From an uncultured bacterium (GTDB taxonomy: Bacteria > Planctomycetota > Phycisphaerae > Phycisphaerales > SM1A02): DNA of 33,830 bases. The notes under the pieces were generated by a model. That model was not told where the DNA came from and ran no database searches. It worked only from the letters and a program-made list of their open reading frames with translations. The DNA is taken from the NCBI GenBank assembly GCA_903831295.1, contig CAIKXA010000019.1, positions 1 to 33,830 of the forward strand. The letters are read 5' to 3'. The translations under genes and the position numbers were made by a program. This document shows, piece by piece, positions 7,319 through 16,900 of the stretch (its first letter is position 1; each line of letters opens with the position of its first letter).

Positions 7319-8435
7319 TTACTTTTTCTTTTCAGACTCGCCGCGTCGGCGCTGCAATTCAGCGACCACAAATCCAGACATGTATCCGTCTAGGACTTTC
7401 TGTGGATTTCCAACTTCAAATCCAGTGCGATGATCCTTGACGCGATTGTCATAGAACACATAGCTGCGAATTTGATTGCCCCAATCACGCGTTACTTTGC
7501 CGCCAGTCGCCGTGGCCAATTCACTCGCGCGGCGCTCTTCCTCGAGTTGCTCCAACTTTCCGCGCATGACATTCATGGCTTGCTTTTTATTTTGTGATTG
7601 ATCGCGGAACGTGCTGGCCACCACTTGTAGGCCGGTTGGAATGTGGTTGATGCGAACCGCGCTGGCCACCTTGTTCACGTTCTGGCCGCCGGGACCAGAA
7701 GCGCGCACAAATGCAATGATTTCAAGGTCTTTTGCGGGAATTTCCAAATCTGTTTCCTCGAACTCCGGAGTGACATCCACGGTGGCGAAACTGGTTTGCC
7801 GTTTGCCTTCCGCGTTAAAAGGACTCACGCGTGCCAATCGATGCGTGCCGCGCTCGCAACTCATGTAGCCATACGCGAATGGGCCCGTGATGCGGTAACC
7901 CACTTCGCTCACGCCGGCTTCATTCCCGGCTATGCGATGCATTTCCTCCGCCTTCCAACCCATCTCGCTCCAGTAATACAAATACATGCGCTCCAACATT
8001 CCGGCCCAATCTTCCGCCTCGGTGCCGCCGGCTCCCGCATTGATATCCACAAAGCATGCGCGATGATCATGCTTGCGACCAAGCAGACTTTGGGTCTCCA
8101 CCACTCCCATGCGGTGTTGTAATCGAAAGAGCGCGGCGTCGGCCTCTTTTAATAAATCCTTATCGCCGGATTCTCTTGAAAGTTCGTAACCCACTTTCGC
8201 ATCCTCAAAATCCGCAATGACTTGCTCAAGCGGTTCAATCTGCGAGCGCACAAGTTTCAGTTCGTTGATGACAAGTTGCGCGGCTTTCTGGTCGTTCCAA
8301 AAATCACCTTCGCCCATTTGGCGATTTAACTCCGCGCGTTCGTTTAATTTTCTGGGGTAGTCAAAGAGAGTCACGGATGGCTGAAATCCGCGCCTCAAGT
8401 TCATCGATCACTGGTTGATGTGCGTCAAAGTTCAT
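7319..8435 (-). CDS. prfB: Peptide chain release factor 2, made by programmed +1 frameshift (371 aa)
   Basis: RF2 releases nascent chains at UGA and UAA. The body has the SPF tripeptide (RVSPFNAEGKR), the GGQ loop (GPGGQNVNK) and the usual C-terminal R(S)YVFYDNRVKDHRT block. The coding region is split. A 24-codon zero-frame segment starts at ATG 8435 (MNFDAHQPVIDELEARIS...) and runs into an in-frame TGA at 8363-8361, in the context CTT TGA C. A +1 shift joins it to the main frame at GAC (8362-8360), giving LDYPRKLNERAEL, which matches the normal RF2 N-terminus. A plain open-frame call would start at ATG 8404 and give a wrong first 14 residues. No Shine-Dalgarno is obvious at 8435. It diverges from the aminotransferase gene at 8486. 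Confidence 0.96.
8360..8366 (-). promoter_or_regulatory. prfB programmed +1 frameshift site (CTTTGAC)
   Basis: On the minus strand codon 24 is CTT, codon 25 is TGA and the next base is C, the canonical bacterial prfB recoding heptamer. Low RF2 activity slows reading of UGA and lets the ribosome slip into the +1 frame, giving autoregulation. The internal Shine-Dalgarno-like AGGGGG usually found just upstream is absent; the bases there read CGT GAC TCT. Confidence 0.93.
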
Positions 8436-8485
8436 CGTGTGAGTGTAGCGAACGCCGTTGAATTACTGCGTGTATCTTTCATTTG

Positions 8486-9715
8486 ATGCAGGTTTCATCC
8501 CATATCAGCCGCATGAAGGAAAGCGCCACGTTGGCCGTTGCCGCAAAGGCCGCCGCGTTGAAGGCCGCGGGGAAACCCGTGATTGGTTTTGGCGTGGGTG
8601 AGCCAGACTTTGACACGCCCGCCAATATTCGCGAGGCCGCCAAGCAAGCGATTGACAAAGGCATGACTCGCTACGCCCCAACGCCTGGTGATAAAGCGTC
8701 GCGCGAGGCTATCGCCAAAAAATTACGCGATGAAAACGGAATCGCTTGCAATGCCCAGGACATCACTCTGACAGTGGGCGCCAAGCACGCTATTTACATG
8801 TCGCTGATGGCCATCGTTGAGCCTGGCGCTAGCGACGAAGTGATTTTGCCAACTCCCGCGTGGGTGAGTTACAAACCGTTGATTGAACTCGCGGGCGCCG
8901 CGTGCATTGAAGTTCCTTCAAGCGTTGCCACGAATTTTAAAATGACCGCCGCGCAATTGGAGGCGGCAATCACTCCGCGCACGCGCGCGATTATGTTGAA
9001 CAGTCCCAGCAATCCTTGCGGCACCGTGTACACAGTGAGGGAATTCGCCGCGTTGATTGATGTTCTAGCGAAGCATCCAAACATTACCGTGGTCAGCGAT
9101 GAGATTTATGAAAAGTTGATTTACCCTGAAATTGAAGCGGGTTTGAAGCATGTCAGTCCAGGAGCGGATGCGCGGCTGGCCGATCGAACAATCACCATCA
9201 ACGGTATGAGCAAGGCGTTCGCCATGACAGGGTGGCGCGTTGGATATCTCGCGGCTCCAGGAAACAATGGCGTGCTTGCGAAAGAAATTATTAAGTTGCA
9301 AGGCCAGATGACCAACTCAATTCCAAGTTTCATTATGCCCGCGGTTGTGGAGGCTTTGACCAATTCCGCCGCGAGCGTTGAAACCATGCGCCAATCGTTC
9401 GCGGCGCGCGCGGTGTTGGTGCATCAGTTGCTCTGCGGTATCAAGAGATTGAATGTTTGCAAATCCACAGGTGCTTTTTATTCATTCCCCAACATTCACG
9501 CGTGCATGGGTTTGAAAACTTCCGCAGGCCGCGTGATTCATTCTGCGCAAGCGTTCGCGGAGGCTTTGCTTGAGGAAACATTTGTGGCCGTGGTGCCTGG
9601 CGAAGATTTTGGCGAGTGCGCGCGCGAAAATATTCGCATTAGTTTTGCTTGCTCAGAGGCGAACATTCGCGAAGGGTTGGAGCGGTTGGAAAAGTTCGTC
9701 AATTCGTTGTCGTAA
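8486..9715 (+). CDS. Class I/II PLP-dependent aspartate-type aminotransferase (409 aa)
   Basis: Fold-type I aminotransferase. The N-terminus (ISRMKESATLAVAAKAA) and GFGVGEPDFDTP are typical of the aspartate aminotransferase Ib subgroup. NSPSNPCGT (about 172-180), the DEIYE segment (about 205-209) and the PLP-binding lysine in NGMSKAFAMTGWRVGY (K243) are all present. A conserved arginine lies near the C-terminus in ENIRISFA. It probably transfers the amino group between aspartate or a similar amino acid and 2-oxoglutarate in the cytoplasm; some family members also act on prephenate. The ATG at 8486 is preferred over the TTG three bases upstream. There is no clear ribosome site. Its last 17 bases overlap the convergent M28 peptidase gene. 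Confidence 0.93.
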   Translation: MQVSSHISRMKESATLAVAAKAAALKAAGKPVIGFGVGEPDFDTPANIREAAKQAIDKGMTRYAPTPGDKASREAIAKKLRDENGIACNAQDITLTVGAKHAIYMSLMAIVEPGASDEVILPTPAWVSYKPLIELAGAACIEVPSSVATNFKMTAAQLEAAITPRTRAIMLNSPSNPCGTVYTVREFAALIDVLAKHPNITVVSDEIYEKLIYPEIEAGLKHVSPGADARLADRTITINGMSKAFAMTGWRVGYLAAPGNNGVLAKEIIKLQGQMTNSIPSFIMPAVVEALTNSAASVETMRQSFAARAVLVHQLLCGIKRLNVCKSTGAFYSFPNIHACMGLKTSAGRVIHSAQAFAEALLEETFVAVVPGEDFGECARENIRISFACSEANIREGLERLEKFVNSLS

Positions 9716-11513
9716 GCGCCAGCGTTTCTGGTGCCCGGGTGACGGGAGTTATGTTCTTGGCGCCCGGCGTCGCGAAGAGCATCAGCAAAAAAACCGCGTA
9801 TAAACCGCTTAAAATGCCTCTAAAGATAGGCATGGAAAGACCAACACCCGCCCAGCTGAGTATTTCAAGCGGGGCATAGAGGGTCGCCGCGATTGCGATG
9901 GGAATGAAAGTCGCAAGCAGGGTAGTAGCAATACGGTCAACACCAAAGATGGTCGCGCCCAACCACGCCGCGCACACCGCGCTGATCACTAAGGGCAGAA
10001 GGATGGCGCTCACCCCTGGCGCAATCAGCGATATGAATAGATTCAACATTGCGATCGCGCTCCAAATGCCAGTCCAGCTTTTCCAAGGTGAGTTGCCGCG
10101 CAACAACATATTCGCAGTGAGCCATGAAACTGGAACACAAATCACGGACAGAAAAACGTACACAAAAATTCCATGGGGCGGCCAGTAGGCGGCCGCGAAC
10201 TGCGCGGACCAATTTGGTTTTGTATTTTTCACCACATCCTGTTGCGCAAGCAATCCGTCAGCGTATTGTCTTCCATACATACCAGCTCGCTCCATAATCC
10301 AAGATGCGACGACCACCAACGCAATAGTGGCAAGCAACGCCGCCACAGTCGCAAGCACGCCTTTGAAATAGTCGCGCGTCAAAAAACTGTCACTCACTCC
10401 ATTCACTTGACTGTTTGAGCGCGCAACATGCGCGCCAAATCCAACCACGCCTAGCAATGCCGCAATCGAAAGAACAATTCCGCTTCTGGCTGACCATGCC
10501 ACGATCATGCGGCCAAAAACATCTATAAATACAGCGCTATCTGAAGGAAATGCATCAGCAGGCATGGCGCACAAACCACTGAGAGCTTGCGTGGCCATGT
10601 CGCCCTCGTGTTGCAACGAGGACAAGTTCACCGCGTCAAATGTGTCCGCGGGAGTGTGGTAGCGCTCAATGGCGCCAGTGCATGCAATATTAATTCCCGT
10701 TTGTCCGCGCGCCAAGAAAGCGGTGAGGTCGGTGCCATTGGGCATGCGCCGATAGACCTCTACAAAGAATGAACCCATGACTGGATGTGTGATGTGCGGC
10801 GCGATGGCGTTGATGAGGGCCCAGTCATTCGGCCCCGTCTCAAAGAGTTGCGCCGGTCCATCGCCGCCTCGATTGTCAATATTAATGACCGCACCAATAT
10901 CGTTGGCCCAAGAATGATTCTGCGCAAATAGTTTCGCGCCCAGCAATCCGACTTCTTCGCCATCGGTCACCAAAATAATGACCGAGCGCTCCGGCGCATT
11001 CTGCAATGTCAACATGCGCGCCGCATCCAAGCACACCGCCACTCCCATGCCATTGTCGGAACCGCCTGGCGACACCGCCACAGAATCATGGTGCGACACC
11101 AAAAGAATGGCGGGCAAGTTTGTGCGGCCTTCTTTGCGCACAAAAATATTTCGCAGAGTGACTTCGCCGCGCCCGGGAACTTTCACCGTGGCAATTTGTT
11201 CCTGAGGCGCATATCCCAGCGATACAAAATATTCCTTCAGGCGCGCCACTGCCGCAATGTTGGCCTGACTTCCGACAGGGCGGGGCTCTTCTCCCAAGAC
11301 CAATCGCGCCGCAGTCAGCGCGCGAATGGCTGAAAAGTCCGCAGAATCAGTTGTTTTTGGAGGCGTGGGTTGCAATCCTTGCCACGACACAACCCAAATG
11401 ACCGCCATGATCACAACGGCACATGAAATTAAATTTGGTCTTCGCGGCCAAGCAGTCGCGTTCTGGTCAAGCACATTCAACTGGTGGGTGGCTTCACGTG
11501 AAGTCGTGCTCAC
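9699..11513 (-). CDS. Membrane-anchored M28-family metallopeptidase (604 aa)
   Basis: A single N-terminal membrane segment (about 29-46) precedes an extracytoplasmic M28 peptidase domain with all expected zinc ligands and catalytic residues: H141 and D143 (SHHDSV), D153 (GSDNGMG), E186/E187 (DGEEVGLLG), D213 (NIDNRGGDG) and H286 (RYHTPAD). The region after about 330 contains roughly eight hydrophobic segments, so the protein has the peptidase-plus-multipass layout of ERMP1/Fxna-like M28 proteins. It is probably a zinc aminopeptidase or carboxypeptidase facing the periplasm. The start is a GTG at 11513 that overlaps the nuoB stop (GTGA), implying translational coupling. The gene overlaps the aminotransferase 3' end by 17 bases. 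Confidence 0.92.
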   Translation of the reverse strand: MSTTSREATHQLNVLDQNATAWPRRPNLISCAVVIMAVIWVVSWQGLQPTPPKTTDSADFSAIRALTAARLVLGEEPRPVGSQANIAAVARLKEYFVSLGYAPQEQIATVKVPGRGEVTLRNIFVRKEGRTNLPAILLVSHHDSVAVSPGGSDNGMGVAVCLDAARMLTLQNAPERSVIILVTDGEEVGLLGAKLFAQNHSWANDIGAVINIDNRGGDGPAQLFETGPNDWALINAIAPHITHPVMGSFFVEVYRRMPNGTDLTAFLARGQTGINIACTGAIERYHTPADTFDAVNLSSLQHEGDMATQALSGLCAMPADAFPSDSAVFIDVFGRMIVAWSARSGIVLSIAALLGVVGFGAHVARSNSQVNGVSDSFLTRDYFKGVLATVAALLATIALVVVASWIMERAGMYGRQYADGLLAQQDVVKNTKPNWSAQFAAAYWPPHGIFVYVFLSVICVPVSWLTANMLLRGNSPWKSWTGIWSAIAMLNLFISLIAPGVSAILLPLVISAVCAAWLGATIFGVDRIATTLLATFIPIAIAATLYAPLEILSWAGVGLSMPIFRGILSGLYAVFLLMLFATPGAKNITPVTRAPETLALTTTN

Positions 11514-12079
11514 GTGGAGCCAACAGTAACAGGAACAGGCATGCCACGCGGTTGATAGTTGGGGGCCAGCGCAATGTTCAAAGGCAATCGTTTGCCATCG
11601 GGGTCGCGCGGAATATTGTCTTGATCAATGATGCGTTGAATAGCCATGATGCCTTCGATCAACATTTCTGGCCGTGGTGGACAACCAGGCACATACACAT
11701 CAACAGGAATAAATTGATCAACGCCTTGCACCACCGCGTAGGTGTCAAATACACCGCCAGTGCTTGCGCAAGCGCCCATGGAGATGACCCACTTGGGTTC
11801 CGTCATTTGCGTGTAGATACGTTGTAACACGGGCAAGCATTTCACGCTGACTCGACCGGCGACAATCAGCAAGTCGGCTTGGCGTGGACTAAAGCGCATG
11901 ACCTCCGCTCCGAAGCGAGAAAGATCAAAGCGGCTACAAGCGGTGGCCATCAGTTCAATGCCGCAACATGCGGTGGCAAATGGAAGCGGCCACACACTGG
12001 ATCTTCGTGACCAATTCACGACTCGTTGAAGTTGCGTGGTCAGAATGCTGTCGCTTGGTAATGCTGTTTCAATGCCCAT
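11510..12079 (-). CDS. nuoB: NADH-quinone oxidoreductase subunit B (orphan copy), 189 aa
   Basis: NuoB/PSST is the complex I subunit that carries iron-sulfur cluster N2 next to the quinone site. The four cluster ligands are present: C38 and C39 ([10 protein letters not shown]), C104 (GACASTGG) and C133 (VPGCPPRPE). The conserved [21 protein letters not shown] and [16 protein letters not shown] blocks are intact. Length is normal. No other nuo genes are near, which is unusual because nuoB normally lies between nuoA and nuoC. It sits 30 bases after the STAS gene and its stop overlaps the M28 start. It may supply complex I in trans or be a spare copy. Group 4 hydrogenase small subunits are related, but the sequence reads as NuoB. 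Confidence 0.93.
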   Translation of the reverse strand: MGIETALPSDSILTTQLQRVVNWSRRSSVWPLPFATACCGIELMATACSRFDLSRFGAEVMRFSPRQADLLIVAGRVSVKCLPVLQRIYTQMTEPKWVISMGACASTGGVFDTYAVVQGVDQFIPVDVYVPGCPPRPEMLIEGIMAIQRIIDQDNIPRDPDGKRLPLNIALAPNYQPRGMPVPVTVGST

Positions 12080-12109
12080 TGGATTCGTATCGTAGGGGGA
12101 GGGACGACT

Positions 12110-12490
12110 TCAGACTAGTCGTTCTTGTAATTGAGTTTGCGTGCTTAAATTCTCGTACATTCGGTCTAAATGCATCAAGTGAAACAGTTCCGAAGTCCGG
12201 CTTTGTAGGCCATATGTGGCGCATTTTCTGCCGTATTTTTGGGCGCAGTGATAAATATCCACGCACATTCCCAGCCCAATACTGGACAGCAGGGGGACAC
12301 CCGTGAAATCAAGAACCACATATCGACCCGCGCCGACGTTCGCCAAATTTTCTATGGCGGCCGAAAGTTGCACAGTAATGGATTTAATATCGCCAGCACG
12401 TAGGGTGGCGGGGTTGAATTTCACAATTAAATGATTGGCAATATTTTGAATGTCTGTTGAGGACCCATTCGGTTGTGTTGGAGAATTCAT
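12110..12490 (-). CDS. STAS-domain protein, anti-sigma factor antagonist-like (126 aa)
   Basis: One STAS domain covers nearly the whole protein. The core strand-loop VVLDFTGVPLLSSIGLGM (about 58-75) matches the SpoIIAA-type phospho-loop, with S70 at the place of the phosphorylated serine. The C-terminal helices (SELFHLMHLDRMYENLST) also fit. Members are switched by a serine kinase/anti-sigma partner; none is in the window. The gene is first in the STAS-nuoB-M28 series and is divergent from the DUF1570-like and chemoreceptor genes starting 87 bases away. A role in partner switching or in a chemoreceptor-linked pathway is inference. Confidence 0.85.
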   Translation of the reverse strand: MNSPTQPNGSSTDIQNIANHLIVKFNPATLRAGDIKSITVQLSAAIENLANVGAGRYVVLDFTGVPLLSSIGLGMCVDIYHCAQKYGRKCATYGLQSRTSELFHLMHLDRMYENLSTQTQLQERLV

Positions 12491-12577
12491 TTATCCTACC
12501 CTTGTAGACATGCAATTGAATTGATGGCGAACCCACATAGTGAAATGAGTATACAGATTGAACGTTCGATATACCCC

Positions 12578-13846
12578 ATGAATCACACTCGACGCATCAG
12601 CATGATTTTTTATTTGGTGGCCCTGGGTGGGGCAAGTGTGATGTCCGCCAATTCGTTGCAAGCTTCGGCGCAAATGTCGCAGGATGACAAGTCGACCACG
12701 GAGTTGCCCCAGGAATTGTTGCCAACATCCAATTCTTTCGTGTTGCAAGAAACACAAAAGCTGCTCCCGAAATTTCAAAAGAGTGAAACCAAGCACTACA
12801 TTATTTTGTCAGACTCTTCGCCGCAAGACATCACGATGGTTGGAACGTTGCTTGAGACCACATTTCTGAAATACCACGAGGTCTGTAATTCTCTGGGGTG
12901 GAAACCCAAGCCACTGCGCCACAAACTTGTCGCGGTGATGTTTCGTGATCAGCGCAATTACAACGACTTCGCAACGCAGGTCGACAAGGTCACCAAAGCA
13001 TGGGCGATGGGGTATTACAACCCATTGGCTGATCGACTGGTTTTTTATAAATCAGACAGCAGGGCGGATGTTAAAAAAGTGATGGCCGAATTGCGCGAGC
13101 AAGAACGCCAATTGCAAGAAGCCCAAGCCGCCCAACAAACTGGGGGAAGAGCGCTCCGACCGAATCCAGATCTTGCGCACGTTCAGGACCAAGTTGCCGC
13201 GGAAAAAGATCGAATTCATGACGCCACCGCTGGAACATTTGTAAGCACGACGGTGCACGAAGCCGCGCATCAACTTTTTTTTCACACGGATATTCAGCGT
13301 CCCGGAGCCACCTATCCGCTTTGGCTTGCCGAAGGACTTGCGACAAATTTTGAAACTGAACGAATCAATATTATGTTTGGATATCAAGTCGATAATTGGC
13401 AGCGACGTGACGCATTCAAGCAAGCTTTGGAAACAGACCACATTATTCCTTTGGAAGTGTTGTTGACCCAAGATCGATTTACGGACGGCAAGGAATCCGC
13501 CGAGGAAGTCGGCTATTTTTACGCGCAGGCCTACGCATTGACCAATTGGATGTTGCGTGAGCGTCCCACCGAATTGCGTCTTTATCTTGAGGCGCTTCAG
13601 GATGGGTCGTTTGCTGACGCCAAATCACGCAAGGCTGAATTTGAGTTGATCTTTGGTCCAATGCCGCGCATAGAGCGCAATTGGGTTCGATATGAAGGTC
13701 GGCGTGAAAAAGATTTTCTGCTATCTCCATATGGGAAACGTGTCTTGGCAAAGTTGTTGAACCATCCCGTCGCCACCAACGTTGCAACTACGCCTTCATC
13801 CAAGAGTGACGATTCATTGCCATCCAAAAAGCCAGACTCCCGCTAG
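12578..13846 (+). CDS. Secreted DUF1570-like zinc metalloprotein (422 aa)
   Basis: The N-terminus chosen (MNHTRRISMIFYLVALGGASVMSANS...ASA) looks like a signal peptide; the frame is open further upstream to 12473, but that extension overlaps the STAS gene and would hide the signal. The domain starts at about residue 65 with an extracellular mucin-like or peptidase MA-type fold. HEAAH at 227-231 followed by LAEGLAT (E252) is a gluzincin-type metal site. A Gln/Ala-rich helical insert (about 165-220) precedes it. The tail from about 390 is Ser/Pro/Lys-rich. This layout matches DUF1570 proteins that are common in planctomycetes; their substrate is not known. The chemoreceptor gene begins 20 bases downstream, so they are probably cotranscribed. 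Confidence 0.82.
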   Translation: MNHTRRISMIFYLVALGGASVMSANSLQASAQMSQDDKSTTELPQELLPTSNSFVLQETQKLLPKFQKSETKHYIILSDSSPQDITMVGTLLETTFLKYHEVCNSLGWKPKPLRHKLVAVMFRDQRNYNDFATQVDKVTKAWAMGYYNPLADRLVFYKSDSRADVKKVMAELREQERQLQEAQAAQQTGGRALRPNPDLAHVQDQVAAEKDRIHDATAGTFVSTTVHEAAHQLFFHTDIQRPGATYPLWLAEGLATNFETERINIMFGYQVDNWQRRDAFKQALETDHIIPLEVLLTQDRFTDGKESAEEVGYFYAQAYALTNWMLRERPTELRLYLEALQDGSFADAKSRKAEFELIFGPMPRIERNWVRYEGRREKDFLLSPYGKRVLAKLLNHPVATNVATTPSSKSDDSLPSKKPDSR

Positions 13847-13866
13847 TTGGTTATTATGGAAACTCA

Positions 13867-15513
13867 ATGACATTCCGCCGAAGATTTGCAGCGATTGGAG
13901 TTCTAGTTGCTCTTGGTTTTGTGGCGCTCTTTTGGGTGGGGCACGCGAATATTTCCAAAGTCATGGTGAATGGCCCCATTTATCAATTGCTCGCCCTCGA
14001 TAAGGATCTCATCAGCGAAATTCTTCCTCCGACTGAATTTATTGTCGAGCCTTACTTGGTGGTTTGCCAAATGAACGGAGCAAAGACCGCAGAAACATTG
14101 CAAACACTTGCCAAAGAACTTCAGTCATTGGAAATCAAATATCGTGAAAGCCACGCGGAGTGGGCAAAAAAACTTTCGCCAAATGCGCCTGGCCTTGAAG
14201 GAGTTGTCGCGCGTGAATTGCTGCAAGATTCATACGGCTCCGCTGAAAGTTTTTTCAGAATTGTCCATGGTGATTGGAAGGATGCGATTGATCGTGGCGA
14301 TCAGGTGGCGGCATTCGCCATCACGATGAATCAATTAAATCCACTGTACGAGGCGCACCGCGCATCCATTCTGAAAGCCGTGGCGGCCGCGCAAGCCCAA
14401 GTGGCGATTCATGAAAAAGAAGCGCGCGAAGAGGTGGACTTTGGAAGGCTGATTGGCATTCTTGTGGCAGTCGTCATTCTTTCTTTGTTGGCAATTATTG
14501 GATCAGTCATTTTGCGAAGCGTGTTGCAGGCGCTCGCCGCTGTGACAAATCGGATGCGCGATATGGCGGAGGCCGACGCAGACTTGACCGCTCGCCTGAA
14601 TATTCAATCCACAGATGAAGTTGGAATCTTGGCTGGATACATTGATACATTTGTGGCGAAGATTGCCTCTGTTTTGGGTGGCGTGAAGAACGCCACTGAT
14701 TCCCTTGGCGGAACCGCAGTGGAAATGTACGCAACAAGCAAGCAGCAAGAGACCACCATCCATCACTTTGGCGCGTCCACCACACAAATTGCCGCGGCGG
14801 TACGCCAAATCACGGTGACTGGCAACGAGTTGGTGAGCACCATGGGTGAAGTGGAAACCGTAGCCAAAAAATCCGCCAGCCTTGCGGCAAATAGTCGAAC
14901 GGATCTTGCTGAAATGAAATCAGTGATGCAACAACTCGCGGATCAAAGCGCGTCCATTTCTGAGAAATTAGAGCAGATCAACGTCAAGACAAAGGACATT
15001 ACCGGAGTGGTGGTCACCATCACCAAGGTCGCGGATCAAACCAATTTGCTCAGCGTGAACGCCGCGCTTGAAGCCGAGAAGGCTGGCGAGCACGGCCGCG
15101 GATTTCTGGTTGTGGCGCGCGAAATTCGCCGACTTGCCGATCAGACTGCGGCGGCCACTTTGGATATCGAGCACACGGTCAAGCACATGCAAAGCGCGGT
15201 TTCAACTGGCGTGATGGAAATGGACAAGTTCTCGTCTCAAGTGACCAACAGCGTTTCTCAAGTTGAAACCATTGGCATCACGCTGGGCAACATTATTGAA
15301 AGTGTTGAAGTGATGAAGAATCAATTTGGAAGTGTCAGCCAAGGCATGAACAGCCAGAACTTGGGCGCCAAACAAATTGGCGAAGCCATGGCAAACTTGT
15401 CCGACAATGTAAAAATCACAATTCAATCGCTTGGTGAATTCACCAAGGCCGCCGATCAGATGAAAAATTCCGTAGGTGCGCTGAACACTGAAGTGCTTCG
15501 ATTCAGTCTGTAA
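13867..15513 (+). CDS. Methyl-accepting chemotaxis protein, WspA-like (548 aa)
   Basis: Transmembrane segments at about 8-28 and 193-218 flank a helical periplasmic sensor domain of about 165 residues. A HAMP domain follows (about 218-272), then the coiled-coil signalling domain. The hairpin tip reads QTNLLSVNAALEAEKAGEHG (391-410), followed by RGFLVVAREIRRLADQTA. The EAEKAGE tip and the block after it (TLDIEHTVKHMQSAVSTGVMEMDKF) are like WspA, the receptor of the Wsp surface-sensing pathway that drives cyclic-di-GMP synthesis, rather than flagellar receptors. No CheA, CheW, CheR or diguanylate cyclase gene is in the window. GGAAA precedes the start. It follows the DUF1570-like gene by 20 bases. 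Confidence 0.92.
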   Translation: MTFRRRFAAIGVLVALGFVALFWVGHANISKVMVNGPIYQLLALDKDLISEILPPTEFIVEPYLVVCQMNGAKTAETLQTLAKELQSLEIKYRESHAEWAKKLSPNAPGLEGVVARELLQDSYGSAESFFRIVHGDWKDAIDRGDQVAAFAITMNQLNPLYEAHRASILKAVAAAQAQVAIHEKEAREEVDFGRLIGILVAVVILSLLAIIGSVILRSVLQALAAVTNRMRDMAEADADLTARLNIQSTDEVGILAGYIDTFVAKIASVLGGVKNATDSLGGTAVEMYATSKQQETTIHHFGASTTQIAAAVRQITVTGNELVSTMGEVETVAKKSASLAANSRTDLAEMKSVMQQLADQSASISEKLEQINVKTKDITGVVVTITKVADQTNLLSVNAALEAEKAGEHGRGFLVVAREIRRLADQTAAATLDIEHTVKHMQSAVSTGVMEMDKFSSQVTNSVSQVETIGITLGNIIESVEVMKNQFGSVSQGMNSQNLGAKQIGEAMANLSDNVKITIQSLGEFTKAADQMKNSVGALNTEVLRFSL

Positions 15514-15579
15514 AGAAGCTAATTTCTGCAATAAAACGGAGCGAATATCGCCCGAAGCCGCGTGGCTTGCATGAATGGT

Positions 15580-16857
15580 TTAATGCGTTTGGGTAGGCGC
15601 CATTGTTCTATTTGCAAGCGTTTGAACTTGAGCTTGGCGAAGTTCTTCAAGTGCTGGATCAATGCTTCCCAGCCCCGCGCTGCATGATTCAAATCCAACA
15701 CGCAGCGCGTCGGCAAGCAAAATCTCCGAGCTCGGTTTCGCGGGAACATATTTTTCACCGTCGGTGACATACAACACCAAGCCGCGTTCAATCAGCCTTT
15801 CCAGCAGCACATGCGTGATCGAGTTTGAAAGGCCAATTGATTTTGAAACATTGACCAATGTCGCTGGAATTTCATCTGTGTAATGATTCACCACTTGTTG
15901 CATGATGGCCACCGCGACTCCGGGATCCGCCAATGTTGGGCCCTCGTCGAGCGAAAGTTGTTCCCATCCGCGTTTGCCAAACACATCCCACAACACGGCC
16001 GCTTGCAAGCCGCCCAGAACAATCAACCACATGGCGTAGAGCCAGAACATGAACACGGGAACCAAACCAAGCGATCCATAAATCAAACTTAAACTGAGTG
16101 TTTTGTTCACGTATACGCCAAGAAAATGTTGCCCCAGCAATAGACCAATGGAGCTAAATAGCGCGCCCATTGCGGCAAATCGAAAGCGTGGTGGAGAACT
16201 GGGAACCGCGGTGTACACCAACAGCAACAACACCCACAAGACAAAAAATCCCCACATGGAGCGCACCACCCAAAGGAGCCAGCCCCAATGAGGCAATAGG
16301 TCCGCTGACTTGGTGACATACGAGCCAACAATCGGCAGCGCGCCCAAGAGCAGTGGTCCGGCGGTGAGCGCGAACCAGTAGGTGATGAAACGACGCACCC
16401 AACTGCGACCGTGGGTTGCGCGGCAAATTAAGTTGAAACTTTCCTCGATCGTTATCACCACCCAAATGGAACTGAACAGCAGAATGCTGGCGCCCACAAT
16501 TCCAAGTCCCGACAGATCAAGTTTGGAAGCACCCGAAATAATTTCAAGCAGCCATGAACTTAAACTCACCTGTTCTTGCGTGGAGCCGGGCGGAACGATC
16601 TTGATTTGTTCAAGGCCCAATCCATCCAGACCCTGCTTCACCAACTGAGTGAAATTTTGTCCAGCAACTGACTTGAAGATCAGCGTGGCCACAATCACAA
16701 CCGGCAAGAGACCGATCAAGGTTCTATATGCCAAGGCGCTTGCCATTTGCGTTGCTCGATCCTTGGCGATCCAATAGATGCAAAAGCGCAAAAAACGCCA
16801 AAATCGAGTCAATCGCAAAGTCACGGATTCGGGAAGGGCGTTGCGAAAATCATTCAT
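15580..16857 (-). CDS. YihY/BrkB-family inner membrane protein (425 aa)
   Basis: After a short basic N-terminus, the region DRATQMASALAYRTLIGLLPVVIVA (about 33-57) is typical of YihY/virulence factor BrkB proteins (formerly annotated as ribonuclease BN). About six hydrophobic segments span 40-290, including SLIYGSLGLVPVFMFWLYAMWLIVLGGLQ near 260-288. The C-terminal 130 residues are soluble, with a winged-helix-like segment (VNVSKSIGLSNSITHVLLERLIERGLVL). The function of the family is not settled; transport has been suggested. ATG 16857 is preferred to the TTG at 16863. It converges with the chemoreceptor gene and diverges, 43 bases apart, from the pseudouridine synthase gene. Confidence 0.9.
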   Translation of the reverse strand: MNDFRNALPESVTLRLTRFWRFLRFCIYWIAKDRATQMASALAYRTLIGLLPVVIVATLIFKSVAGQNFTQLVKQGLDGLGLEQIKIVPPGSTQEQVSLSSWLLEIISGASKLDLSGLGIVGASILLFSSIWVVITIEESFNLICRATHGRSWVRRFITYWFALTAGPLLLGALPIVGSYVTKSADLLPHWGWLLWVVRSMWGFFVLWVLLLLVYTAVPSSPPRFRFAAMGALFSSIGLLLGQHFLGVYVNKTLSLSLIYGSLGLVPVFMFWLYAMWLIVLGGLQAAVLWDVFGKRGWEQLSLDEGPTLADPGVAVAIMQQVVNHYTDEIPATLVNVSKSIGLSNSITHVLLERLIERGLVLYVTDGEKYVPAKPSSEILLADALRVGFESCSAGLGSIDPALEELRQAQVQTLANRTMAPTQTH

Positions 16858-16900
16858 TCGCAAAGTGTACGGGCAAACAAGCGTCTACTATGGGCGCCCC

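Noticed and set aside
8363..8404. prfB starting at ATG 8404 without a frameshift
   Set aside because: The first 14 residues of that frame do not resemble RF2, while the other frame from 8435 does and meets it at a canonical CTTTGAC site.
12473..12577. Upstream extension of the DUF1570-like gene
   Set aside because: It overlaps the start of the divergent STAS gene and would bury the signal peptide that begins at 12578.
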